Source: Blastocatellia bacterium
GTDB taxonomy: Bacteria; Acidobacteriota; Blastocatellia; UBA7656
NCBI GenBank assembly: GCA_035275065.1
Contig: DATENM010000039.1
Location: forward strand, 186,001 to 250,000
DNA: 64,000 nucleotides
Reading direction: 5' to 3'
Position numbers and translations under genes: made by a program. Below, piece after piece: positions 36,197 to 45,085 of the stretch. The notes under the pieces were generated by a model. It did not search any database and was not told the origin of the DNA. It saw only the letters and a program-made list of their open reading frames with translations. The stretch's first letter is position 1. Each line of letters begins with the position of its first letter.

Positions 36197-36628
36197 TCAC
36201 TCGGCGCCGGTGATGGCTTGAATCTGTAGCTGCAAGCGCCGCAGGTTGGCTTGCTCTTCGGGCGGCAGCCTTAGCTCGCTGTGTGAGCGCACCGCAAAGG
36301 CGGCTTCTTCCTGCCGCAGGCGTTCGAGCTTAACGTAGAGCGTAAAAAGGTAGCGCCGCGCGGCTTCGACCTGGCGCTCGGCGTCGGCCTCGCGGCCCTT
36401 CAATTCCTGTATAGCTTTGTCCATCGCGAAGACGCGAGATTGCAGCTTCACCAGCTTATTGATGTCGCCGGTGTCGCGGATCTTCCGCTCGACGGCCTGC
36501 ATCTGCTGGCGCTCGCGCTGACGGTCTTCGAGGACGGCGCGCGTCTGTAACAGCTTCGCCTCCATCTCTTGCAACGTGGCTTCAGCTTTCGCCAATTGAC
36601 TATTGTGATGGCTATTGCGTGGCAGCAT
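36197..36628 (-). CDS. Coiled-coil protein of unknown function
   Basis: 143 residues, almost entirely predicted alpha-helical coiled coil (LQEMEAKLLQTRAVLEDRQR, INKLVKLQSRVFAMDKAIQE, ADAERQVEAARRY). There is no signal peptide or membrane helix. The protein resembles small structural or regulatory coiled coils and gives no catalytic clue. ATG at 36628; no clear ribosome binding site. It stands between convergent and same-strand neighbours without operon evidence. Confidence 0.5.
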   Translation of the reverse strand: MLPRNSHHNSQLAKAEATLQEMEAKLLQTRAVLEDRQRERQQMQAVERKIRDTGDINKLVKLQSRVFAMDKAIQELKGREADAERQVEAARRYLFTLYVKLERLRQEEAAFAVRSHSELRLPPEEQANLRRLQLQIQAITGAE

Positions 36629-36795
36629 AACGATCCCTGGGCGCGGCTCCCTTGCTCGTTGAATGGGTTATGTACCGGTTGTGCGACAGTAGGGGCAGTC
36701 TTCCAAGAGAGTAGAGCGAAGCGGCTGAGGATGCAAGAGTATTTGCAGCAGGCGGCAGGAGGAAGCCGAAAAACGGCTGAGAAGACTGACAAAAC

Positions 36796-37101
36796 TCAGG
36801 AAGCGGCGCGCCACGCTTTGAACTCAAGCCGCAGATCATAAAGCTCGGAGGCGAAGGTGTACAGGTCACGCGCCATCCGGTCAAGTTGCTGTGCCTGTCG
36901 CGCTTGTTCTCCTTTGATCGCCGTCACGTCATCTTCAATTCGGCCCACTCGCGTTTGCAGATCGCCAATCTGAGTTTGCAAATCGCCAACCTGAGTTTGC
37001 AAATTCCCAACCTGAGTCTGCAAATCGCCAACCTGCGTCTGAATGCCTTTCAGCATATCCACGATGGTTTCAAGCGTCGGTTGGGTATTGCTATTTTCCA
37101 T
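36796..37101 (-). CDS. Small coiled-coil protein with tandem heptad repeats
   Basis: 101 residues. Residues about 20-55 repeat VGDLQTQ-type heptads (VGDLQTQVGNLQTQVGDLQT), encoded by a 21-base tandem DNA repeat. The rest continues as coiled coil (IEDDVTAIKGEQARQAQQLD). No signal peptide. The pattern resembles short surface or phage-fibre-like trimeric coiled coils, but no family is recognised. Start ATG 37101 was chosen over a TTG at 37137; no Shine-Dalgarno is clear. Confidence 0.5.
   Translation of the reverse strand: MENSNTQPTLETIVDMLKGIQTQVGDLQTQVGNLQTQVGDLQTQIGDLQTRVGRIEDDVTAIKGEQARQAQQLDRMARDLYTFASELYDLRLEFKAWRAAS
36951..37041. repeat. Tandem 21-base repeat within a coiled-coil gene
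   Basis: About four copies of a 21-base unit of the form CTGAGTTTGCAAATCGCCAAC, with point differences. It encodes the VGDLQTQ heptads on the minus strand. Confidence 0.85.
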
Positions 37102-37185
37102 TAGCGGTATCTTAAACCTGGAGTGGAAAGCCGTCAATGACTTTTAAGTCGTTTTCCGGTATGATAAGCCGATTCGGGTTATCCG

Positions 37186-38577
37186 CTAAACCGCAAAGAC
37201 ACGGTTGCGGGCGCGGGCTTCGAGCTGCTGCGCCTGTTCGATCATGGTGGCCAGCGTCGGCCCGCTGTGGGCGACCGGAAGCCCCAGCTCGCGCTCCAGG
37301 TCGGCGAGCGTCAGGTCATCGAGAAAGATGTGTCCCGACTTCAAGCACGCCTGTTCCGGCACGATGACAAAGCTGCCGCGAATCTCTTCGCGCGCCCGCA
37401 GCACGTCGGTGCCGCCGAGCAAACCCGCAACCGTCACCTCCGGGCCGAAGAACCGATTTTGCACCGCCACGGTCTTCAGCCGCGTGCTGAATCGCTCATT
37501 CAATTCCGCGACGTAGCGCGCCAGGATCGGCTCAAACAACTGGCCTGTCACCACCGTGCCGTCGAGCCCGCCGGGCGCCAGCCGCATCGTTGATCCGAGG
37601 TCGCGCTTGAGCGTCGCCCGCGCCCCGATCACAAAGCGCCGCACCATGCCGACGCCGTCTTCGATCTGCGGATAATCGCCATAATGCCGGCGACCGGGCA
37701 GCGGCAAGCCGGCGCGCAGGTAAAACTCGTCGGCCAGAAAGACGAACGTCGAGCCGAAGCGCTCGCGAAACGCCCGCTGCACAGGGCGCATCTCGCTAAT
37801 CAAGTCGCGCGCAAACTCCGGCGTTACCGCCGTCATTCGGTCTTTGTAGTTGTGCAATTCCGTAAACACAACCGGCACGACGGCCACGGATGAGAGGCGC
37901 GGATATAGCTCGGCCAAATCCTTAATCGTGCGGCGCAGCACCGCGCCGTCATTGATCGTCGGGCAGAGAACGATCTGCGCGTGCAGATCGATGCCCTGCT
38001 CGGCCAGATAGCGCATCTTGCCGAGCACGTCGTCCGGGCGTTTGCGCCCGAGCAGGTACTGGCGCACTTCGGGGTCCGTGGCATGCACGGAAACGTACTG
38101 CGGCGACAGGCGCTGCTCGACGATGCGCTCCAGCTCCATCTTCGAGATCGACGACATGGTGGTGTAATTGCCGTGCAGGAACGACAGGCGAACGTCTTCG
38201 TCTTTGAAGAAGAGCGATTCGCGCGCGCCTGCCGGGTTCTGATTACAGAAGCAGAAGATGCAATCGTTGGCGCACTGGCGCGGCGAGAAGTATTCGAAAT
38301 CGAGCCCCCAGATTTCGCCCTCGGCCACTTCGACATCGATTTCGCGGGTCTCGCCCGACGCTTTGACGACTTCGAGCCGCACGCGGTCTTCGCTGCCGGT
38401 GTAGTATTGCCAGTCGAGAAAATCGCGCAGCGCCTGGCCGTTAGCCTTCATCACGCGGTCGCCGACGGCAAGACCGATTGCTTCGCCCAGCCCGAAAGCG
38501 TCCACGCCGCTGACCGTGACGCCGCGCTCTTTTTTGATGTTGATCGGATAGACCGTCTCGAACAGTTCTGTGTACAT
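37186..38577 (-). CDS. DUF512 radical SAM protein
   Basis: 463 residues. The N-terminus is PDZ-like (SGVDAFGLGEAIGLAVGDRV, residues about 15-90), followed by a radical SAM core with the cysteine cluster CANDCIFCFCNQN and then SFLHGNYTTMSSISKMELER. The C-terminal DUF512 region has FLADEFYLRAGLPLPGRRHY and GPEVTVAGLLGGTDVL. The Cys motif is CxxxCxxC, as expected for binding the [4Fe-4S] cluster and SAM. Function of the family is unknown; it is widespread in Firmicutes and Acidobacteriota. ATG 38577 is preferred; 38595 is an alternative. Confidence 0.88.
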   Translation of the reverse strand: MYTELFETVYPINIKKERGVTVSGVDAFGLGEAIGLAVGDRVMKANGQALRDFLDWQYYTGSEDRVRLEVVKASGETREIDVEVAEGEIWGLDFEYFSPRQCANDCIFCFCNQNPAGARESLFFKDEDVRLSFLHGNYTTMSSISKMELERIVEQRLSPQYVSVHATDPEVRQYLLGRKRPDDVLGKMRYLAEQGIDLHAQIVLCPTINDGAVLRRTIKDLAELYPRLSSVAVVPVVFTELHNYKDRMTAVTPEFARDLISEMRPVQRAFRERFGSTFVFLADEFYLRAGLPLPGRRHYGDYPQIEDGVGMVRRFVIGARATLKRDLGSTMRLAPGGLDGTVVTGQLFEPILARYVAELNERFSTRLKTVAVQNRFFGPEVTVAGLLGGTDVLRAREEIRGSFVIVPEQACLKSGHIFLDDLTLADLERELGLPVAHSGPTLATMIEQAQQLEARARNRVFAV

Positions 38578-38596
38578 AGCAAGCCCTGGCACCATG

Positions 38597-38614
38597 CGAG
38601 CCTCAGGCTCGCAC
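38597..38614. repeat. Small palindrome GCGAGCCTcAGGCTCGC
   Basis: A short inverted repeat upstream of the DUF512 gene. Its AGCCTcAGGCT core recurs inside the loop of the repeat at 57861-57915, so it may belong to a REP-like family. Confidence 0.55.
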
Positions 38615-38775
38615 AGTAAATCATGTATTGTACACGGGCCGGCTGCGGATTTCACGGATTATTAGGCGCCCCTGTAGCCGCCGCGCCGCCCTTTACAGCC
38701 CGGCGGCGCGTATGTTAACTTTTTTGGGTTCAAGAGGAACAAGAATTTCTATCCGTGTAGAGGAGAGTAGCGAAC

Positions 38776-39045
38776 GTGGCGTTAGCGAAGGAAGCAAAGA
38801 CCGGCATCATCGGTCAGTACAGAGTTCACGAGTCGGACACCGGCTCGCCGGAAGTTCAGGTGGCGCTGTTGACGCAGCGCATCAACGACCTCACCGAGCA
38901 CTTCAAAACGCATGTGAAAGATAACCATTCGCGGCGCGGCCTGCTGAAATTGGTCAGCCAGCGTCGGCGCTTGCTCGACTACTTGCGGCGCAAGAACGCC
39001 GAGCGCTACCGCGAAGTCATCAGTCGTCTGGGTATAAGGAAATAG
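38776..39045 (+). CDS. rpsO: 30S ribosomal protein S15
   Basis: 89-residue S15, which binds 16S rRNA in the 30S platform. Diagnostic motifs are [40 protein letters not shown] and [20 protein letters not shown]. The start is GTG at 38776 with AGGAGAG about 10 bases upstream; the initiator is followed by ALAKE. It lies upstream of pnp as in most bacteria, but separated by an unusually long 506-base spacer. Confidence 0.97.
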   Translation: MALAKEAKTGIIGQYRVHESDTGSPEVQVALLTQRINDLTEHFKTHVKDNHSRRGLLKLVSQRRRLLDYLRRKNAERYREVISRLGIRK

Positions 39046-39551
39046 AGATCACGAGGGAAAGGCCGCGCCAAAGCCAGGTTGCTTCGGGCGGCCTTCTCAA
39101 TTGTCGGCTCTCTGGCGCGCGGCCAGTCGGCTCACACCCGCCAGGCAAGAAGCAACCGTTCGGGTACAGCCGGCCTGCGCAGTTTATTCTCGCACTCGCG
39201 CGTCGGTTTATCGGTTCAGACACCGCCATCGCACATGATGACCACGGGAGCGCGCCGGCCAGGCCGAGCGGCTCACCGTGGTTTCGTTTTTTTCAGGCAA
39301 CCCCTGCACACCCCGGCTCGCCGCCCGTATGGCGCATAGTCCGGCGTGGCAGCCAGCAAAGTCGCGCAACCCAGGACGGGCCATCCCGGCAACCATCGGG
39401 GCGCTCAAGGATGGAAGCAGGCGTGATGCACTTCGCACCCCAGGGTCGCGATCAGGGCCGCTCATAGGCCGCCCCGGCGATCATCGAATGGGGCCGAAGC
39501 CGCCAGGCGCACACGCCCTGCGCGCGCAGCGGAAGGAATAAGGAGACAGAT
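39046..39551. other. Long GC-rich spacer between rpsO and pnp
   Basis: 506 bases with no supportable coding gene. It holds a short stem just after rpsO (AAGGCCGC at 39059-39066 pairing GCGGCCTT at 39088-39095), a branched terminator-like structure at 39241-39293, and about 250 bases of structured, GC-rich leader ahead of the pnp start. Its length is unusual for this gene pair. Confidence 0.5.
39241..39293 (+). terminator. Terminator-like structure in the rpsO-pnp spacer
   Basis: ACCACGG (39241-39247) pairs with CCGTGGT (39276-39282); GAGC pairs with GCTC inside, and GGCC/GGCC form the loop stem. TTCGTTTTTTT follows at 39283-39293. It likely terminates or attenuates the rpsO transcript. Confidence 0.6.
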
Positions 39552-41837
39552 ATGGAGTTGAAAGAAAGCGTTCAATTAGGCGGACTCGACTTTTCTATCG
39601 AGACCGGCAAAGTCGCCAAACAGGCGGATGGCGCGGTGATCGTGCGCTACGGCGACACAATGGTTCTCGTCTCGGCGGTCGGCTCGACGCCGCGCCCTGA
39701 CATTAACTTTTTCCCGCTCACGGTTGAATACCGCGAGTACGGCTATGCCGCAGGGCGCATCCCCGGCAACTACTTTCGCCGCGAAGGCCGCCCGTCGGAA
39801 AAAGAGACCCTGACCTCGCGGCTCATTGACCGCCCGCTGCGCCCGCTGTTCCGCGAAGGCTACCGCGACGACACGCAGGTGATCGCGCTCGTGCTGTCGG
39901 CGGACGAAAACTATGATTCCGACGTGCTGGCGATTACCGGCGCCTCGGCGGCGCTTTACCTGTCGGATATCCCGTTCGAAAACCCCATAGCCGGCGTGCG
40001 CGTCGGCTTGATCGAAGACCGCTTCATCGTCAACCCGACCTACGACCAGACGCGCGCCTCGCAACTCAACCTCATCGTCGCAGGCTCCGAAGAAGCCATC
40101 GTGATGGTCGAAGCCGGCGCGCAGGAGATCTCGGAAGAGGTCATGGTCGAAGCCTTGATGTTCGGCCATAACGAGATCAAGAAGCTCTGCCGCATGCAAA
40201 AGGAGATGTATCAAAAGCTCGGCGTCACCAAGCGCGAAAGGCCGGCGCCCGAGCTTGACGCCGAGATGATGAACGACATCTCTGGCCGCATCACCGATGA
40301 CTTGCGCGACGCGCTCGACACCGGCAAGCACGGCAAGCTGGAAAGCTATGCCAAGGTGGACGCGCTCAAAGAGGCCACCGTCGCGGGCTACCCCGAAGAG
40401 GAGCCCGACAAGCGTAAGATGGCCAAGACGATCTTCGATCACCTGAAAGAGAAGGTCTTCCGCGAAGACATTCTCGAACGCCGCCACAGGCCCGACGGGC
40501 GGCGCTTCAGCGAGATTCGTCCGATCTCGATTGAGACCGGCTGGCTGCCGCGCACTCACGGCTCGGCGCTGTTCACACGCGGCGAGACGCAGGCCATCGT
40601 CACGGCGACCCTCGGCACCAGCGAAGACACTCAGTTCATGGATGACCTGGAGAAGGGCGAGATCAAGCGGCGCTTCATTCTGGCTTACAACTTCCCGCCG
40701 TTTTCGGTTGGTGAAACGGGCCGCATCGGCTCGCCGGGACGCCGCGAGATCGGCCACGGCGCGCTGGCCCGCCGCGCCCTTGAGCCCATGCTGCCGAGCG
40801 AAGAAGAGTTCGCCTACACCCTGCGCATCGTCAGCGACATCACCGAGTCGAACGGCTCAAGCTCGATGGCGACCATCTGCGGCGGCTCGCTGGCGCTGAT
40901 GGATGCCGGCGTGCCTGTGAAGCGCGCGGTCGCCGGCGTGGCGATGGGGCTGGTGATGGAGGGCAATCGTTACGCGATTCTCACAGACATCGCCGGCGCC
41001 GAAGACCACTATGGCGATATGGACTTCAAAGTCGCCGGCACGCGCAATGGCATCACGGCGTTGCAGATGGACATCAAGGCCACAGGCATCAACGCCCGCA
41101 TTCTCGCCGACGCGTTGCAGCAGGCCAAGGATGGCCGCTTCTATATCCTCGACAAGATGGAGGCGGCGCTCAACACGCCGCGCGAAGAGATCAGCCAGTA
41201 CGCGCCGCGCATCCTCACCATCCAGATTCCCGTTGATAAGATTCGCGACGTCATCGGGCCGGGCGGCAAGGTGATCCGCGGCATCGTCGAGAAGACCGGC
41301 GCCAAGATCGATGTCGAAGACAGCGGGCGCATCAACATCGCTTCGGCGAATCTGGAAAAGGCCGAAGCCGCCAAGGCGATCATCGAAGGCATTACGGCGG
41401 TGCCCGAACTGAACAAGACCTATCTTGGCACGGTCCAGCGAATCGCCGACTTCGGCGCGTTCGTCGAGATTCTGCCCGGTACGGACGGCTTGCTGCACGT
41501 TTCCGAGATTGCCGATTATCGCGTCCGCGACGTGCGCGACGAATTGCACGAGGGGCAGCAGTTATTGGTCAAGGTGATCAATGTTGACCCGTCGGGCAAG
41601 ATTCGCCTGTCGCGCAAGGCTGTGTTGAAGGACGAGCGCGCCGAGCGCGGCGAAGAAGAGCCGGAAGATGATCGCGGCAACCGCGACGGCGAAGGCGGGG
41701 AAGAGCGCGGCTATCGTGAAGATCGCCCGCGCGACGACCGCCCGCGTGATGATCGCCCGCGCGGCCCACGTCCCGGCGGCGGCGGGCGTGACCGCCGGCC
41801 CGGCGGCGGCGGCGGCGGCCGCGGCCCGCGCCGCTAA
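39552..41837 (+). CDS. pnp: Polyribonucleotide nucleotidyltransferase (PNPase)
   Basis: 761-residue exoribonuclease that phosphorolyses RNA 3' to 5' and can add tails. Two RNase PH domains are present (AVIVRYGDTMVLVSAVGSTP and AIVTATLGTSEDTQFMD), with a helical domain between, then a KH domain (VDKIRDVIGPGGKVIRGIVE) and an S1 domain (TYLGTVQRIADFGAFVEILP). The second PH domain keeps GRREIGHGALARRAL and the ITESNGSSSMATICGGSLAL catalytic region. The tail is Arg/Asp/Gly-rich with RPRDDRPRDDRPRG repeats. AAGGAG lies ahead of the ATG. Autoregulation through the long upstream leader is likely but not shown. Confidence 0.97.
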   Translation: MELKESVQLGGLDFSIETGKVAKQADGAVIVRYGDTMVLVSAVGSTPRPDINFFPLTVEYREYGYAAGRIPGNYFRREGRPSEKETLTSRLIDRPLRPLFREGYRDDTQVIALVLSADENYDSDVLAITGASAALYLSDIPFENPIAGVRVGLIEDRFIVNPTYDQTRASQLNLIVAGSEEAIVMVEAGAQEISEEVMVEALMFGHNEIKKLCRMQKEMYQKLGVTKRERPAPELDAEMMNDISGRITDDLRDALDTGKHGKLESYAKVDALKEATVAGYPEEEPDKRKMAKTIFDHLKEKVFREDILERRHRPDGRRFSEIRPISIETGWLPRTHGSALFTRGETQAIVTATLGTSEDTQFMDDLEKGEIKRRFILAYNFPPFSVGETGRIGSPGRREIGHGALARRALEPMLPSEEEFAYTLRIVSDITESNGSSSMATICGGSLALMDAGVPVKRAVAGVAMGLVMEGNRYAILTDIAGAEDHYGDMDFKVAGTRNGITALQMDIKATGINARILADALQQAKDGRFYILDKMEAALNTPREEISQYAPRILTIQIPVDKIRDVIGPGGKVIRGIVEKTGAKIDVEDSGRINIASANLEKAEAAKAIIEGITAVPELNKTYLGTVQRIADFGAFVEILPGTDGLLHVSEIADYRVRDVRDELHEGQQLLVKVINVDPSGKIRLSRKAVLKDERAERGEEEPEDDRGNRDGEGGEERGYREDRPRDDRPRDDRPRGPRPGGGGRDRRPGGGGGGRGPRR

Positions 41838-41870
41838 AGCCGACACTTCAAAAGCGAGTCGAGTGGCAAG

Positions 41871-41908
41871 GGCAACGATGGCAACGTAGGCCATCGTTGC
41901 CTTTTTTC
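41871..41908 (+). terminator. Rho-independent terminator of pnp
   Basis: GGCAACGATGG (41871-41881) pairs perfectly with CCATCGTTGCC (41891-41901), followed by six or more T. Confidence 0.9.
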
Positions 41909-42006
41909 TTTCCGGGCAGATCAAATTGCGACCGGCGGCTCGGCGTGGCATTATATCCCTGGACATTCGATCATTGCCGAACCGACATTCCAGGGAGCAA
42001 TGATCC

Positions 42007-45000
42007 ATGCGTCATACCTTTCTTTTCCGCCGCTTCATTCTAATCGCTCTGATTCTGGCCGCGGGCTTCACTGCCGCGGCCTTCTTCGATCACGCGGTTG
42101 CGGCACAGCAAGAGGCGACCGATCCTTTCTGGAGCGACATCAAAGAGCGGCATATTAAAAACCGCGAGAGCCGCAATATATTTCCCGAGTCATACCGTAC
42201 CGTGCGCCTGAGGAAGCAAGCGCTCCGACAGGCGCTCGCCGGCGCGCCGCCGGAGTTCACCGCCCATGCCGAGCGCAACGACGTGCGGATCAGCATGCCG
42301 CTGCCCGATGGCAGCTTCGGCAACTTCCGCGTTGAGGAATCGCCGATTATGGAGCCTTCGCTCGCCGCTCGCTTGCCCGACCTGAAGACCTATGCCGGTC
42401 AGGCGGTGGATGATCCGGCGGTGACAATGCGCTTCAGCTGGTCGCCCGATGGCTTGCAGGCCATCATCCTGTCGCCGAAAGGCATCGTCATCGTCGCCCC
42501 TTATGCCGGCGATAACAGCCGCGATTACCTGGTCTATTACAGCGCCCTCGATTCTCAGGAGATGGTCTCGAAGCAATGCCTGGTGAGCGGCGCGATGCAG
42601 AACGAAGCTCTGTCTCGCGGCGCGGTTCAGCCTATGGATGACTTCGCCCCCAGCGTCGTCGCCGGCTCGACCTTGCGCACCTACCGGCTGGCGGTCGCCG
42701 CCACAGGCGAGTTCACCCAACAATATGGCGGCGGCAGCGTCACGCAGACGCAAACGGCTATCGCGCAGAACGTCAACCTGATTAATGCCATCTACCAGAA
42801 AGAGCTTTCCATTCGCTTGACGCTGATCGATAACACCCCGATCATCTTCACCGACCCGAACACCGACGGGTATACCAACAGCAATCCCGGCACGATGCTC
42901 ACAGAGAACCAGACGAAGCTGGACGCGGTGATCGGCTCGGCCAATTACGACATCGGCCATGTCTATGGCGCGATTACCGGCTTGCCTGCCGGGTCGCGCT
43001 CGTTTTCGGGGATCGCGTTTATCGGCGTCGCCTGCGCGGCGGGCCAGAAAGGCAAAGGCGCGTCGACGATGGGCGGCGGCTCGACCACCGACACCATTTT
43101 TGTAACCGGCATTACGCACGAGTTCGGCCATGAGCTAGGCGCGTCGCACAGCTTTAACACCGGCTCCAGCCCCTGCGGGCCGCAACGCAGCGCCCAGAGC
43201 GCCTGGGAGCCGGGCGGCGGCTCGACGCTGATGGCCTATAGCATCTGCGGAGCCGAGAATCTACAGCCGTCAACCGACCAGTACTTTCACACCGGCAGTC
43301 TTGAGCAGATCATCACCTATGTAACGTCGGGCGGCGCCTGCGCGGCGCAAAGCTCGACCGGCAACCACCCGCCGCTGGTCGAGGCCGGGCCGAACTATAC
43401 GATCCCGTCACGCACGCCATTCGCATTGACGGCGATGGCCAGCGACCCGGACGGCGACCCCCTGACTTATGCCTGGGAAGAATATGATCTCGGCACCGCT
43501 TCGCCGCCGAACACAGACGATGGCAGCCGCCCGATTTTCAGATCACACCCGCCGGTGACCAGCCCGACGCGGCTCTTTCCTTCATTGAAGTACATTCTCA
43601 ACAACGCCAATGACCCGCCGCAGACCTATGTCCTCAACGGCACCACCTACACGACCGGCGAGGCGCAGCCGACGACGAACCGCATCATGAATTTCCGCGT
43701 CACGGCGCGCGATAACCGCGCCGCGGGCGGCGGCATCCAGTCCGACGCTATGCAGGTCACCATCGTCGCGGCGGCTGGTCCTTTTCAAGTGACTCAACCG
43801 AACACTGCGGTTAGCTGGGCGGGCGGCTCGACGCAAACCGTCACCTGGAACGTCGCCGGCACTACGGCGTCGCCAATCAGCACGGCGAACGTCCGCGTGC
43901 TGCTTTCGACCGATGGCGGCAACACCTTCCCCATCGTCGTTCTGCCGAGCACGGCGAATGATGGCTCGGAGCCGATTCGCGTGCCGAACGCGCCGACCAC
44001 GCAGGCGCGCATCAAGATTCAAGCCGTCGGCAATATCTTCTTTGATGTGTCGGACGCCAACTTCACGATCACCGCCGGGACCGGCGGCGTCTTCAGACAA
44101 AGAACCGACATCGATGGCGATTTAAGGTCAGACATCGGCACCTACAGGGATGGGCTATGGAGCTTTTTGCAATCGTCGCAAGGCTACAGCACCAACAGCG
44201 CGCTCTTTTTCAGTTGGGGCGGCGCGGGCAGGCCGCCCATCATTGCCGATTTCGACGGCGATGGCCGCGCTGACATTGGCTACATCGAGCCGCCCGCGGG
44301 CGGCCAGAGCGCGACGTATGCCATCTTGCTGTCGAGTCGCAATTACAGCTTCGCGCCGGGTCAGCCGTTGTTCGTGCCGGCGGGCTACCCCTCGCTCGGA
44401 GACACGCCCGTCATAGGTGACTTCGATGGCGACGGCAAGACGGATCCGGGCATCTGGCGCTCGTCGCAGGGCGTCTGGATCATCCCGAAATCATCATCGA
44501 ACTACACCAGCTACATCTTCACGCAATGGGGCCAATCGGGTGACGTGCCTATCGTCGGTGATTTTGACGGCGATCATGTCTCCGACCTCGGCTTCTATCG
44601 CAATGGCCTGTGGGGCATCCTGCAATCGTCGCAGGGCTACAGCACCAACAGCGCGCTTTTCTACAGTTGGGGCGGCGCGGGGCTTGCGCCCATCGTTGCA
44701 GACTTTGACGGCGACGGCAGGAGTGATCTGGCTTACGTTACGCCGCCCGCCGGCGGCCAGAGCGCCGTCTATTCCATCCTCAAGTCGAGCACCGGCTATA
44801 GCACCGGCCAGCCGCTGTTCGTGCCGGCGGGCTACCCCTCGCTCGGAGACACGCCGGTTGTCGGCGACTACGATGGCGATGGCAAAGCCGATCCCGGCAT
44901 CTGGCGCTCGTCGCAAGCCGTGTGGATCATTCCGAAGTCGTCGGCGAACTACACGCAGTTCATCATCACTCAGTGGGGTCTAACCGGCGACATCCCGCTG

Positions 45001-45024
45001 CCGCGCATCTTGTCGCAGAACTGA
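42007..45024 (+). CDS. Secreted reprolysin-like (M12B) metalloprotease with VCBS/FG-GAP repeats
   Basis: 1005 residues. A signal peptide (LILAAGFTAAAFF region) is followed by a propeptide (about 40-215) and a catalytic domain with the zinc motif HEFGHELGASH (His371, Glu372, His375, His381). After it come a PKD/cadherin-like region (EAGPNYTIPSRTPFALTA, SDPDGDPLTYAWEEYD), another beta domain, and two FG-GAP/VCBS modules (residues about 690-1005) with calcium-binding DFDGDGRADIGY loops. It is an exported protease whose propeller repeats likely mediate Ca-dependent binding. The module is shared with the matrixin-like protease at 59859. A hairpin follows the stop. Confidence 0.88.
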   Translation: MRHTFLFRRFILIALILAAGFTAAAFFDHAVAAQQEATDPFWSDIKERHIKNRESRNIFPESYRTVRLRKQALRQALAGAPPEFTAHAERNDVRISMPLPDGSFGNFRVEESPIMEPSLAARLPDLKTYAGQAVDDPAVTMRFSWSPDGLQAIILSPKGIVIVAPYAGDNSRDYLVYYSALDSQEMVSKQCLVSGAMQNEALSRGAVQPMDDFAPSVVAGSTLRTYRLAVAATGEFTQQYGGGSVTQTQTAIAQNVNLINAIYQKELSIRLTLIDNTPIIFTDPNTDGYTNSNPGTMLTENQTKLDAVIGSANYDIGHVYGAITGLPAGSRSFSGIAFIGVACAAGQKGKGASTMGGGSTTDTIFVTGITHEFGHELGASHSFNTGSSPCGPQRSAQSAWEPGGGSTLMAYSICGAENLQPSTDQYFHTGSLEQIITYVTSGGACAAQSSTGNHPPLVEAGPNYTIPSRTPFALTAMASDPDGDPLTYAWEEYDLGTASPPNTDDGSRPIFRSHPPVTSPTRLFPSLKYILNNANDPPQTYVLNGTTYTTGEAQPTTNRIMNFRVTARDNRAAGGGIQSDAMQVTIVAAAGPFQVTQPNTAVSWAGGSTQTVTWNVAGTTASPISTANVRVLLSTDGGNTFPIVVLPSTANDGSEPIRVPNAPTTQARIKIQAVGNIFFDVSDANFTITAGTGGVFRQRTDIDGDLRSDIGTYRDGLWSFLQSSQGYSTNSALFFSWGGAGRPPIIADFDGDGRADIGYIEPPAGGQSATYAILLSSRNYSFAPGQPLFVPAGYPSLGDTPVIGDFDGDGKTDPGIWRSSQGVWIIPKSSSNYTSYIFTQWGQSGDVPIVGDFDGDHVSDLGFYRNGLWGILQSSQGYSTNSALFYSWGGAGLAPIVADFDGDGRSDLAYVTPPAGGQSAVYSILKSSTGYSTGQPLFVPAGYPSLGDTPVVGDYDGDGKADPGIWRSSQAVWIIPKSSANYTQFIITQWGLTGDIPLPRILSQN
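44121..45006 (+). repeat. Two tandem FG-GAP DNA modules of about 450 bases
   Basis: The segment from 44170 (CAATCGTCGCAAGGCTACAG) recurs at 44623 and a second piece (TTCGTGCCGGCGGGCTACCC) at 44371 recurs at 44818. The modules encode about 150 residues each and are nearly identical over long stretches. Confidence 0.8.
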
Positions 45025-45031
45025 AGCAAAA

Positions 45032-45060
45032 GGCGGCTGATGAACTTCTCATCAGCCGCC
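45032..45060. terminator. Shared hairpin between convergent genes
   Basis: GGCGGCTGATGA (45032-45043) and TCATCAGCCGCC (45049-45060) are perfect 12-base arms around a 5-base loop. It sits between the protease and the oxygenase genes; the T-run is weak. Confidence 0.65.
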
Positions 45061-45085
45061 CGCACGATCAATCGAAGCGATGGCG

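Noticed and set aside
36951..37041. Possible CRISPR array
   Set aside because: Direct tandem units of 21 bases with no spacers; it is a coding heptad repeat.
39405..39440. GGAAGCAG segment as a possible SRP RNA
   Set aside because: The conserved GGAAGGxAGCA loop and its flanking stems are absent.
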